NCBI GenBank assembly: GCA_017882065.1 | Contig: JADGQD010000118.1 | Location: 1 to 6,529 of the forward strand | DNA: 6,529 nt | From: Anaerolineales bacterium | GTDB lineage: Bacteria; Chloroflexota; Anaerolineae; Anaerolineales; Villigracilaceae | Direction: 5' to 3' | Program-made: the position numbers and the translations under genes | Part shown: positions 1 to 5,814 of the stretch, piece after piece | How the letters are laid out: every line of letters starts with the position of its first letter | How positions within the stretch are numbered: position 1 is the first letter of the stretch | Notes under the pieces: generated by a model | Database searches by the model: none | What the model was told of the DNA's origin: nothing | The model's input: only the letters and a program-made list of their open reading frames with translations

Positions 1-350
1 GACTGGGCGACAAACACTACCAGCAAAAAAACCGGGATAAATGCTAGAACAAAAAGAATTCGATAAGATAACCGCTGACTCTGAATTATGTATCCTAGAA
101 CATATGTAAAAACAAATGCAGGCAAATAACCAATAATAAAGTTCGTGATAATCTTCAATGCAATTATGACTTGTGGATTGCTGACTTGGGAGATGGTAAA
201 TAAGGAAATTGCGCCCAGGCTGAGGCAAATAGCATAAGCAATAGTGCTGGCGTAGCCAATTCCCCTTTGACGGCGAAGTGTAATAAGCAATACGCCAACA
301 ATGAGGGCACTAAGAGAGATAATGGCTTCTACCGCAACGACCTGTATCAT
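1..350 (-). CDS. Multi-pass membrane protein, N-terminal part (runs off the left edge)
   Basis: The ATG at 350-348 opens a frame that stays open to the window edge, giving about 116 residues. The product is strongly hydrophobic, with four candidate membrane segments at about residues 4-22, 33-53, 66-90 and 98-117. They are separated by short polar loops such as LRRQRG after the first segment. No soluble domain is reached, so the function cannot be read. A 7TM-type sensor or histidine-kinase input region, or a small transporter-like protein, would fit, but nothing decides between them. The start lies 13 bases after the stop of the TPR gene at 364, so the two are probably co-transcribed. A purine-rich stretch (GAAAAGAAA) precedes the ATG; it is a weak ribosome binding site. 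The frame falls below usual ORF cut-offs only because it is truncated. The call as a real coding region rests on hydrophobic periodicity and operon spacing. Confidence 0.7.
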   Translation of the reverse strand, partial: MIQVVAVEAIISLSALIVGVLLITLRRQRGIGYASTIAYAICLSLGAISLFTISQVSNPQVIIALKIITNFIIGYLPAFVFTYVLGYIIQSQRLSYRILFVLAFIPVFLLVVFVAQ

Positions 351-363
351 TTTCTTTTCAAGT

Positions 364-1191
364 TTATTGTTCCGAGAAACCGCCAAGGGTGTGTTGCAAT
401 GAGTTTGCAACCAGGTTTAGGCGATTTAACTCATTCAAAAAAATTATCTTATCGGTTTTTCCCTTGTTCGCCTTTTTTAGAATACGGCCAGCAGCAGGGA
501 GCCGTCCCATGTAAAGATAGATTTCCGCAATCTGTAAGTATATGGCTGTCTCGTCTGGATAGTTACGAAGAGCCTTTCGAAAATTCAGGATGGCCTCATC
601 AATGCAACCTAGGGCAAAAAACGCCTCAGCGGTATTTATCAATATTTGAAAATCATTTGCCTTCTTTGTGTATAGATTATGAAATGAGCCGTTGGATGAT
701 TCAAGCGGTCTAATACTTTTTTTTGAAGGCAGATCGAGAAATTCAACGACTTTGTGACGGAAGGCCCAGAAATCAGGAGAAAAACGAGCTAATTGTTTTC
801 CTTCATTTTTTGTAAGCCAGAATATGGCTTTGATATTCCCTTCAACGAGGTATTCTCTATGCATGTTCAGGGCACGATAAGCATTGGAATATCCTCGCCC
901 GCCTCCCCAGCGCAATCCACTAACGAAAAAAACGGCTTGTTTATGTTTAGGGTGATCCAGCAATTCAAGTGGTATATCGTAATGGTACTTGTCAACAGAA
1001 TAATGTATAACAACCTGTCCTGATTCTCCAAGAGACTTTGCGAGAATGGCTTGAACTATGTTTTTGATGTGCTCTGAGCGATAGACTACCAAAATTAGAC
1101 TAGGCCGTTCCCACTGAATTCCCAGCGATAACTCATCAAAAACGATATTCACACGATCCTCAAACGTACCCTTCCCGTTGACCTCTACCAT
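364..1191 (-). CDS. TPR protein with degenerate NTPase-like N-terminal region, function unknown
   Basis: Predicted 275 residues. The N-terminal half (about 1-155) alternates hydrophobic strands and helices: LILVVYRSE near 32-40, AVFFVSGLRWGGG near 86-98, RALNMHREYLVE near 106-117, IKAIFWLTKNE near 120-130 and SPDFWAFRHKVVEF near 138-151. From memory, this order (hydrophobic FVSGL strand, LN..RE helix, FWL strand, PDFWAFR motif) recurs in STAND/NACHT-associated and TPR proteins of filamentous bacteria. No Walker A GxxxxGK[ST] loop is visible, so ATP hydrolysis is doubtful. Residues about 182-249 look like two TPR units (AEAFFALGCIDEAILNFRKAL and AEIYLYMGRLPAAGRILKKA), suggesting protein-protein contacts. 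I chose the ATG at 1191 over a TTG at 1239 because GGTGGA lies six bases before it and the TTG sits upstream of the predicted transcription start. It precedes a membrane protein gene by 13 bases. Function unknown. Confidence 0.75.
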   Translation of the reverse strand: MVEVNGKGTFEDRVNIVFDELSLGIQWERPSLILVVYRSEHIKNIVQAILAKSLGESGQVVIHYSVDKYHYDIPLELLDHPKHKQAVFFVSGLRWGGGRGYSNAYRALNMHREYLVEGNIKAIFWLTKNEGKQLARFSPDFWAFRHKVVEFLDLPSKKSIRPLESSNGSFHNLYTKKANDFQILINTAEAFFALGCIDEAILNFRKALRNYPDETAIYLQIAEIYLYMGRLPAAGRILKKANKGKTDKIIFLNELNRLNLVANSLQHTLGGFSEQ

Positions 1192-1240
1192 TTCTATTCC
1201 ACCGTTTCCTGAAGGTTTTTGTGGAGAGCCAATGCTCAAG

Positions 1241-1249
1241 ATTATATCA
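1241..1249 (-). promoter_or_regulatory. Extended -10 promoter for the TPR/membrane protein pair
   Basis: On the minus strand the bases read TGATATAAT, a perfect extended -10 element (TGnTATAAT). No good -35 hexamer is seen 15-18 bases upstream, as is common for extended -10 promoters. The expected start is near 1234, leaving a leader of about 40 bases before the ATG at 1191. It lies about 40 bases beyond the candidate end of the ISAs1 remnant, so the gene pair probably has its own promoter independent of the element. Confidence 0.5.
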
Positions 1250-1278
1250 TGCTCCTCGAAGGTGACATTTCGAGTAGG

Positions 1279-1723
1279 TTACACCCCAGGGCAATCGCAT
1301 AGATTATTCAAGGCGAGTACTTTGAGTATGAAGTCTATCTTCCAGGCAGCTTGAAGTTGTTTCGCACGTATCCCGCTTTGAGCAATTTTCCACTGTTTGA
1401 GTAGATTGAGAGCAATGTGGCAAAGGATAGCAAAGTTTTCAGGACTTTGATCTTTGCGTATGCGATAATGATCTTCTTTCATGGCAACTTCCAATCTCCA
1501 TGATAAACACTCCCAAAAGATGTCATGCAATGGAATACCCTTGGGCATTTCTAAATAGGTTTTCAGCCAGATAATCTTGCTGTTCCCAATATTCTCAATA
1601 TCCGCCCATTCTTTCGCACCACAGACCACATCGCAGACGGCTATGCCGATAATTTCATTTTTTGTATTTTTTTGTCCGTTCCTTGCTCGGGTCGCTTACT
1701 TTGCGAAAGTGCCCCTCAATCAC
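1279..1723 (-). pseudogene. Decayed ISAs1-family transposase (frameshift plus internal deletion)
   Basis: Two pieces of an ISAs1-type (H-repeat-associated) DDE transposase are recognisable. The N-terminal piece starts near a GTG at 1723 (VIEGHFRKVSDPSKERTKKY; the frame is open back to 1780 with PLG upstream). It hits a stop at 1657-1655. Removing one A from the A-run at 1658-1663 restores EIIGIAVCDVVCGAKEW, the typical family sequence. The frame then runs through GIPLHDIF (about 1516) and jumps directly to LSWRLEVAMKED, RIRKDQSPENFAIL and HIALNLLKQ, which belong to the C-terminal end of the family. About 200 or more central residues, including the catalytic DDE region, are therefore missing; intact members are about 370-380 residues. 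The stop is at 1279. It cannot encode an active transposase. Family identity is from memory of these motifs; the frameshift and stop are read directly. Confidence 0.85.
1287..1300 (-). mobile_element. Candidate terminal end of the ISAs1 remnant
   Basis: The plus strand reads CAGGGCAATCGCAT just beside the last transposase codons. ISAs1-family ends commonly begin with CAGGG, and the end nearest the transposase C-terminus is expected here. A loosely similar inward-facing sequence (GATGCAATTACTTTGCCC) ends near 1800, but it is too diverged to be called the partner, and no clear target duplication was found. Confidence 0.4.
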
Positions 1724-1795
1724 TCCTAACGGTTCCTTATACCGCGCTTGCTCCTCCGAGATAGATAGTTTTACCCCATTTTAGATGCAATTACT

Positions 1796-1824
1796 TTGCC
1801 CCTCTCCCGTGGGGAAAGGGGCAA
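1796..1824. terminator. GC-rich hairpin downstream of jag, possible terminator or dispersed repeat
   Basis: TTGCCCCT pairs perfectly with AGGGGCAA, and inside it TCCC pairs with GGGA around a GTG loop, with one unpaired base on each side. Neither strand has a T-run directly after the stem, so a classical intrinsic terminator is uncertain. The CCCCTCTCCC/GGGAGAGGGG type of hairpin is also a common dispersed intergenic repeat. It is the strongest hairpin between jag and the genes further downstream. Confidence 0.45.
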
Positions 1825-1866
1825 GAATGCAAAACTATTTTACTTCTTGCTTCTTCTTGAATTATT

Positions 1867-1930
1867 CCGTGAAATTTGAACGATCAAAACACAGGTAATT
1901 TCAGTAATTTAGGTTCACATCTATGCACAG
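1867..1930. repeat. Left copy of a 64-base direct repeat flanking the rpmH-jag operon
   Basis: Ungapped alignment with 5505-5568 gives 51 identities in 64 bases (80%). Both copies start CCGTGAA and end in GGTTCACATCTnTGCnCAG. This copy begins 10 bases past the jag stop in the direction of transcription. It keeps GTGAA and TTCAC near its ends, but it is more degenerate and more AT-rich than the right copy. Confidence 0.75.
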
Positions 1931-1940
1931 CAGACAATAA

Positions 1941-2735
1941 TCATTCTTTTGGCACAATCGTAACTTTACGTGTTGGCTCTTCTCCCACAGACTGAGTGGT
2001 TACGCTGGGATGGTCGCGCAGCTCCAGGTGAATGATGCGGCGATCACTGGCAGACATCGGTTCGAGTACCTGACGGCGGCCAGCCTTCATGGTTTGATCG
2101 GCCATTCGCTGCGCGATCTGGCGCAACTGGCGTTCGTGACGTGCCCGGTAACCCTGCACATCAATGTTTACCTGCACCCAGTGCTCCACCTGCTTGCTGA
2201 CGATTAAATTGACAATGTATTGCAAGGCATTCAGGATTTCTGCCCGACGGCCAATCAGCACACCCAGATCATCGCCCTGAACGTCTACCAAAATAGGGCG
2301 CTGGCCTTCCTCGTCAAGTTCACCGTAGCGGACTTCGATATGCGCTGGGACTTTCATCTTTTCCAGAAGTTCAGCCACGGTCTGGCGCGAAATGAAAAGG
2401 AGGTTGTCGTCCAGTACGCTGAAAGCATCTTCCGAGACTTCCACCGATCCATCTTTGTCCCGTGCTGGAACCGGGACTACCACGTCCGACCGGGAAGAGG
2501 CTTTTGCCTGGGTTGTTTCGGGTTTTTCAGCACCGGCTTCAGGTCCGGAAGGGAGCCTTTTAACCGTCAGGCGGACGCGCGCCTGGCGGCTGCCGACTCC
2601 GAAAAGTCCGCGGCTGCCATTATCCAGAACTTCCACATCCACAGCCGCATCGGTCAGACCAAGTTCGGTCAATCCTTCCGCGACGGCTTCCTCAACTGTT
2701 GGAGCGATTTTTTCGAGTGTAGTTCGTTCGTTCAT
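1941..2735 (-). CDS. jag: Jag/KhpB (EloR-like) RNA-binding protein, KH-II and R3H domains
   Basis: The 264-residue protein has all three parts of the family. A Jag-N domain covers about residues 5-58, with the SRGLFGVGSRQARVRL motif. A Pro/Glu/Lys-rich linker covers about 59-105. A KH-II domain covers about 133-193 (DDLGVLIGRR, then ILNALQYIVN). An R3H-type C-terminus covers about 200-262 (RHERQLRQIAQRMAD, then SVGEEPTRKVTI). Known family members bind RNA with KhpA and control cell elongation and division in Firmicutes; the same role here is inference. The KH loop reads GRRA (162-165) where GxxG is usual, so the last glycine is alanine. The ATG overlaps the yidC stop by four bases (ATGA), implying translational coupling. 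A jag gene directly after yidC is a widespread arrangement. No frameshift is seen. Confidence 0.93.
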   Translation of the reverse strand: MNERTTLEKIAPTVEEAVAEGLTELGLTDAAVDVEVLDNGSRGLFGVGSRQARVRLTVKRLPSGPEAGAEKPETTQAKASSRSDVVVPVPARDKDGSVEVSEDAFSVLDDNLLFISRQTVAELLEKMKVPAHIEVRYGELDEEGQRPILVDVQGDDLGVLIGRRAEILNALQYIVNLIVSKQVEHWVQVNIDVQGYRARHERQLRQIAQRMADQTMKAGRRQVLEPMSASDRRIIHLELRDHPSVTTQSVGEEPTRKVTIVPKE

Positions 2736-3517
2736 TTGTTCCTCGCCAGTGTTGTCGTATCAGGTTTATAACCTGGTATTAAAGCACGCCAATTGACTTT
2801 GCCCAGCAGGGCATATTGCGCAATGCCGACCAGGTTACCAGTGACGAAGTAGATGGACAGACCGGAGGCAAAGGTCAGTGCAAAATAGCCCAGCAGGAGC
2901 GGCATGTAGAGCGCCATCATTTTGTTCATCGTGGCACCCTGGTCGTTCGGGTTGGTGGAGGCCGGCATGGTCACTTTGGATTGGATGTAGGTGGTGATCG
3001 CCACGATAATGGCCAGCAGCGGGATGCCAACTCCGAACATGTAGATGCGCTCCGGCTGCCCCAGGTTCATCCATAAGAATTTGCTGTTAAGCGGCACGAG
3101 GTCGGAAAGGTGGAAGTAGGGATACACGACCCGGGCCAGGATAAGCAACTGGCCGGGTGTGGCAGCCAGGGCACGCATGATGCTCTGGTAGAGGCCAAAG
3201 ATGAGCGGGATTTGGACAACCGACGGCAGACAGGAGGCAAATGGACTGATGCCAAGTTCCTTGTACAGTTTCATCTGCTCCTGAGCCAATTTCTCTTTAT
3301 CACCCTTATGCTTCTTCTGAATATCCTGCCACTGCTTCGACTGCTGGAACTCCGTCATCTTGGTGCTGGATTTGATCTGCGCTGCCATCAGTGGATGGGT
3401 AATCAGGCGGATCAGGATGGTGAACAGGATAATCGCAATCCCGAAGTTCCCGCCAACCAGTTTATAGATCAGCAGTAATGCGTTCGTAAAGGGGTTGATA
3501 ATAATGGTTTCCCACAT
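2732..3517 (-). CDS. yidC: YidC/Oxa1/SpoIIIJ-family membrane protein insertase
   Basis: The 261-residue protein is of the short Gram-positive type, without the large P1 periplasmic domain of proteobacterial YidC. Candidate membrane segments lie at about residues 24-44, 92-114, 157-178, 201-217 and 219-238. Arg37 in ILIRLITHPLM matches the conserved arginine in the hydrophilic groove of the family. A Lys/Gln-rich cytoplasmic hairpin follows (about 50-88, DIQKKHKGDKEKLAQEQMKLYKELG). Then comes SPFASCLPSVVQIPLIFGLY, the usual second-segment signature. It inserts and folds membrane proteins alone or with Sec. No lipobox or clear cleavable signal is seen, unlike SpoIIIJ of Bacillus. The tail after 240 is short and basic. 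The start codon is preceded by AAGGAA at good spacing, which overlaps the TAA stop of the lipoprotein gene; the gap between the genes is 11 bases. Its last codon overlaps jag. Confidence 0.95.
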   Translation of the reverse strand: MWETIIINPFTNALLLIYKLVGGNFGIAIILFTILIRLITHPLMAAQIKSSTKMTEFQQSKQWQDIQKKHKGDKEKLAQEQMKLYKELGISPFASCLPSVVQIPLIFGLYQSIMRALAATPGQLLILARVVYPYFHLSDLVPLNSKFLWMNLGQPERIYMFGVGIPLLAIIVAITTYIQSKVTMPASTNPNDQGATMNKMMALYMPLLLGYFALTFASGLSIYFVTGNLVGIAQYALLGKVNWRALIPGYKPDTTTLARNK

Positions 3518-3528
3518 GGTTCAATTCC

Positions 3529-4596
3529 TTATTTAGCCGGTGTGAATGACCACTGGGTGGCCCCGTTTTGATCGAGGGCCACGAGCAGGTTATCTCCGCC
3601 GGTCGGCGCAACCAGGACCAGGGTCCCGGCAGCAACAGGGGTGGCATATATTTTCCCGGAGACTGAAACGGGCCGGGCGTTCTGGCCGGTATTGTCCATG
3701 AAGTAGACATTTCCCGACTCAGTCCCGACAACGATGGTACTGCCACTGACCAGCGGAGAGCCAACTATGGTCCCGTTCAACTGCTGGGTCCAGGGCTGTC
3801 CTGTACCGGTCATCGGAAAAGCGTATAACATGCCATTGGCATCGCCCACGTAAACGTTTGTGCCGTCCTGCGCCGGGCCAGACCAGATCCAGGAGGAAGT
3901 CGTTTCCTGTTGGATGATTTCGCCATTGCGCACGTTCAACGAGACCAGCACTCCACCATGCGTGCCGAAGTAGAGGGCGTTGTTTGACCCCAGCACCGGC
4001 GAACCAAGGATGCCTCCATCCACGGTCTGCACCCAGGTCTGTTTGCCGGTTTGGGCATTCACCGAGTAGACATGCCGTCCCAATGTGCCAAAATAGACGT
4101 TCGTGCCATCCGAAACCGGGCTGCCCCAGATCGCCTGGTCCGCCTGGAAAGGAGAGACCCACTTTAGAGTACCGGTGAATGTCAGAGCATACAGGTTGTA
4201 ATCGGCGTTGGTTGCATAGATCGTATCATTGGTGATCAACACGCCACCGATCCAGCGATCCTTGGCCTGTTCAAAGCGCCAGTTCTCAGCGCCGCTCTGC
4301 GGGTTGAGACTGTAAAGTTTGTGGTCGAAACTGCCGACAATCAACTGCCCGTCGGGAGTCAGTTTCGGCGTGGCATAGAAAGGCGTGGCATTGGCAGCCT
4401 TGGCCGGGAAACGCCAGACTTCCGCGCCGGTCTGCAGGTTGACGGCATAAACGTATGGGCCGCCGGCAATGTAGGCATTGTCTGCGTCAGCAGTTACCCC
4501 GGGCCAGGAAGAGGCCGTCAGGCCGGTGGCGCACCCCCCCAGGACTACGGCCAGAGCCAGCAGCAGACCAATCAAAACCAGATATTTTGTCTTCAT
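3529..4596 (-). CDS. PQQ-like beta-propeller lipoprotein (BamB-like fold)
   Basis: The protein has 355 residues. The N-terminus MKTKYLVLIG plus a hydrophobic stretch ends in LGGC (19-22), a good lipobox with Cys22 as the lipidated residue, so it is expected to be anchored outside the cytoplasmic membrane. The rest is a run of about seven PQQ-like blades. Recurring [LV]Y[AS][LV]n..TG...W units lie near residues 49-61, 94-106, 135-146, 176-188, 257-269 and 337-349, with less regular blades near 217-229 and 297-304, and GSP turns at about 158, 198 and 279. No enzyme active site is visible; such propellers usually act as scaffolds, and BamB of the BAM complex is the best-known relative by fold. 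It lies 15 bases after yidD and 11 before yidC, so a role in membrane protein biogenesis is an inference from context. The upstream GGAGAG overlaps the yidD TAG stop. Confidence 0.9.
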   Translation of the reverse strand: MKTKYLVLIGLLLALAVVLGGCATGLTASSWPGVTADADNAYIAGGPYVYAVNLQTGAEVWRFPAKAANATPFYATPKLTPDGQLIVGSFDHKLYSLNPQSGAENWRFEQAKDRWIGGVLITNDTIYATNADYNLYALTFTGTLKWVSPFQADQAIWGSPVSDGTNVYFGTLGRHVYSVNAQTGKQTWVQTVDGGILGSPVLGSNNALYFGTHGGVLVSLNVRNGEIIQQETTSSWIWSGPAQDGTNVYVGDANGMLYAFPMTGTGQPWTQQLNGTIVGSPLVSGSTIVVGTESGNVYFMDNTGQNARPVSVSGKIYATPVAAGTLVLVAPTGGDNLLVALDQNGATQWSFTPAK

Positions 4597-4611
4597 GGAG
4601 TCTTGTCTCTC

Positions 4612-4902
4612 CTAATGAACGGGGTCGTAGCCCCCGTGATTGAACGGGTTACAGCGCAACACGCGCCAGATTGCCATCGCACTGCCCTTCAACACTCCGT
4701 ACTTGTAAACCGCCTGATAACCATAATGCGAGCAGGATGGGTAGAAGCGGCATGTGTCGGGCGGTAGGACCTTGGCAAAACTCGCCTGGTACAGACGGAT
4801 GAGTCCCAGCAATGCCAGGCGCGGCCAATTCCATATCGTGCGGGGCAGGTCGCGCAGGCGTGGCTCATGGGAATAATCGTGAGGCAGATACTCAAACGTC
4901 AT
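4612..4902 (-). CDS. yidD: YidD, membrane protein insertion efficiency factor
   Basis: The 96-residue protein carries the family signature. LIRLYQASFAKVLPP lies at about 34-48, followed by CRFYPSCSHYGYQAVYKYGVLKGS with Cys51 and Cys57, and RVLRCNPFNHGGYDPV at the C-terminus with Cys84. YidD is a small protein with an amphipathic N-terminal helix on the cytoplasmic face of the membrane and assists YidC-dependent insertion. The first 25 or so residues (polar, with PHDYSHEPRLRDLPR) are longer than in many homologues. A start nearer the LALLGLIRLY helix is possible, but the ATG at 4902 overlaps the end of rnpA by 11 bases, a common coupled arrangement. It is separated from yidC here by the lipoprotein gene, whereas in many bacteria the two are adjacent. 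Confidence 0.93.
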   Translation of the reverse strand: MTFEYLPHDYSHEPRLRDLPRTIWNWPRLALLGLIRLYQASFAKVLPPDTCRFYPSCSHYGYQAVYKYGVLKGSAMAIWRVLRCNPFNHGGYDPVH

Positions 4903-5242
4903 GGGCTTGGGAAAGGAGACCGGCGCGCTTCAGCAAAATGGACAGCGCTTCACGTGTCTGGTGGACATTCGCAGCAGGGAGCGGGGAACGAGCGATCAGC
5001 AGCAGGTCGGACCCGGGAACTGTCACCGGGATAAGGTCACTCATCGCCGCCCGCAGCAGACGCTTGGCCCGGTTGCGTTTGACCGCATTCCCGACCGCCA
5101 ACCCGGCGCTCACCCCGATGTGCGTTTCGAGCACATCCGCTTTGAGCACATATAAAACCACCAGCGGGTGGGCATACGACTTGCCGGAACGCCGCACCCG
5201 CTTGATATCGGTTGACCGGGTCAGGCGAAAACCTCGTTTCAC
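4892..5242 (-). CDS. rnpA: Ribonuclease P protein component
   Basis: The 116-residue basic protein assists the RNase P RNA in removing 5' leaders from pre-tRNA. Family hallmarks are RGFRLTRSTDIKRVRRSGKSYAHP at the N-terminus and the RNR signature VGNAVKRNRAKRLLRAA at about residues 50-66. The length is typical. The start is a GTG at 5242 preceded by GGCGAGG. No ATG is available: the same frame stays open back into rpmH without an ATG start. An N-terminally extended form overlapping rpmH, as described in Thermus, therefore cannot be excluded, but VKRGFRL is where most homologues begin. It follows rpmH by 52 bases and overlaps yidD by 11. Confidence 0.94.
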   Translation of the reverse strand: MKRGFRLTRSTDIKRVRRSGKSYAHPLVVLYVLKADVLETHIGVSAGLAVGNAVKRNRAKRLLRAAMSDLIPVTVPGSDLLLIARSPLPAANVHQTREALSILLKRAGLLSQAHDV

Positions 5243-5294
5243 CTGCGCCTCGCCTTCGCCCGCGCGGATATCAAACCGCCGCGCTGCCGAATTC

Positions 5295-5465
5295 CTACCA
5301 GCGGACGTGCTTGACGTGTGAGTTGCTGCGGACGGTCAGGCGGATGCGGCCCTTCAGTCGCCGTCGCTTGAGCACCTGGCGGCCATCTGCGCTGGACATG
5401 CGCTGGCGGAAGCCGTGCACACGCACACGCCGCCGGATCTTGGGTTGATAAGTACGCTTGGGCAT
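5295..5465 (-). CDS. rpmH: 50S ribosomal protein L34
   Basis: The 56-residue, Arg/Lys-rich protein begins MPKRTYQPKIRRRVRVHGF and continues RQRMSSADGRQVLKRRRLKGR and IRLTV, the typical L34 pattern throughout. It is a structural protein of the large ribosomal subunit. A C-terminal tail of about 11 residues (RSNSHVKHVRW) extends past the usual end near LTV/LS; typical L34 has 44-47 residues. The ATG is preceded by GGAG with seven bases between. It is the first gene of the cluster and has a leader of about 155 bases from the predicted promoter. The gene is short enough to be missed by length-based gene callers. Confidence 0.95.
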   Translation of the reverse strand: MPKRTYQPKIRRRVRVHGFRQRMSSADGRQVLKRRRLKGRIRLTVRSNSHVKHVRW

Positions 5466-5504
5466 CTATTAACTCCGAATAAATGTATTACTGCTTATTG
5501 TTAT

Positions 5505-5568
5505 CCGTGAACCTTGAACCATCAAAATCCAGGTGATTACTGCAACTTGGGTTCACATCTTTGCGCAG
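5505..5568. repeat. Right copy of the 64-base direct repeat, inside the rpmH leader
   Basis: It is 80% identical, without gaps, to 1867-1930 and in the same orientation. This copy has a clean terminal inverted repeat: GTGAACC at 5507-5513 and GGTTCAC at 5549-5555. A second CTTGAACC lies just inside the left arm. It sits between the predicted transcription start and rpmH, so it is likely transcribed as part of the leader. Confidence 0.75.
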
Positions 5569-5626
5569 TACCCTGTAAAACACCAAACAGCGGTTTTACC
5601 GCCGGGGTTTTCATGGACGGGTCGCA

Positions 5627-5655
5627 ATTATAACCGAGGGGGGTGATTCGGTCAA
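5627..5655 (-). promoter_or_regulatory. Sigma-70-type promoter of the rpmH operon
   Basis: On the minus strand TTGACC (5655-5650) and TATAAT (5632-5627) are separated by exactly 17 bases. That is a consensus -10 and a one-mismatch -35 at ideal spacing. The predicted start is near 5620, giving a leader of about 155 bases before rpmH. A strong promoter fits a ribosomal protein gene. Confidence 0.8.
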
Positions 5656-5692
5656 AGGAAAAAGCCGGTGGAAATACATTAACGGACAGGTC

Positions 5693-5712
5693 GGGCGAGG
5701 CATGCCTCGCCC
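5693..5712. repeat. Perfect 20-base palindrome (GGGCGAGGCA/TGCCTCGCCC)
   Basis: The ten bases GGGCGAGGCA are followed directly by their reverse complement. With the trailing CCTAC this resembles a hairpin repeat that, from memory, is dispersed between genes in many bacteria. It lies about 40 bases upstream of the rpmH -35 element. Confidence 0.7.
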
Positions 5713-5757
5713 CTACCCAAGGGACGCGTCACTCAGCAAACTCTGAATAGGCTTCCA

Positions 5758-5790
5758 TATTCGATATTGAGAAACGAATGAGGAACGACT
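5758..5790. repeat. Degenerate repeat unit 1 with two 11-base subunits
   Basis: After ATTCGATATT come GAGAAACGAAT (5769-5779) and GAGGAACGACT (5780-5790), which match each other at 8 of 11 positions. Both resemble the perfect pair at 5986-6007, and both pairs follow YGATATT. Confidence 0.55.
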
Positions 5791-5814
5791 ACCATCTTGA
5801 TGCTCTTCATATTA

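Larger units (their letters stand above)
1724..1940. other. Intergenic region between jag and the transposase remnant
   Basis: This AT-rich spacer downstream of jag contains the left copy of the 64-base repeat, a strong hairpin at 1796-1824 and the probable upstream end of the decayed transposase frame. No other coding frame is convincing. Transcripts from jag would enter this spacer. Confidence 0.6.

Noticed and set aside
267..1023. Plus-strand frames opposite the TPR and membrane protein genes
   Set aside because: They are low-complexity shadows without start signals; the minus-strand genes have motifs, a promoter and operon spacing.
1192..1239. TTG start extending the TPR protein by 16 residues
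   Set aside because: The TTG lies upstream of the predicted transcription start, and a better ribosome binding site stands before the ATG at 1191.
2010..2796. Plus-strand frames opposite jag
   Set aside because: They are shadows of the GC-rich jag gene; the jag protein has clear domains in the other strand.
3719..4162. 147-residue minus-strand frame within the lipoprotein gene
   Set aside because: It is an alternate frame of the beta-propeller gene with no recognisable features of its own.
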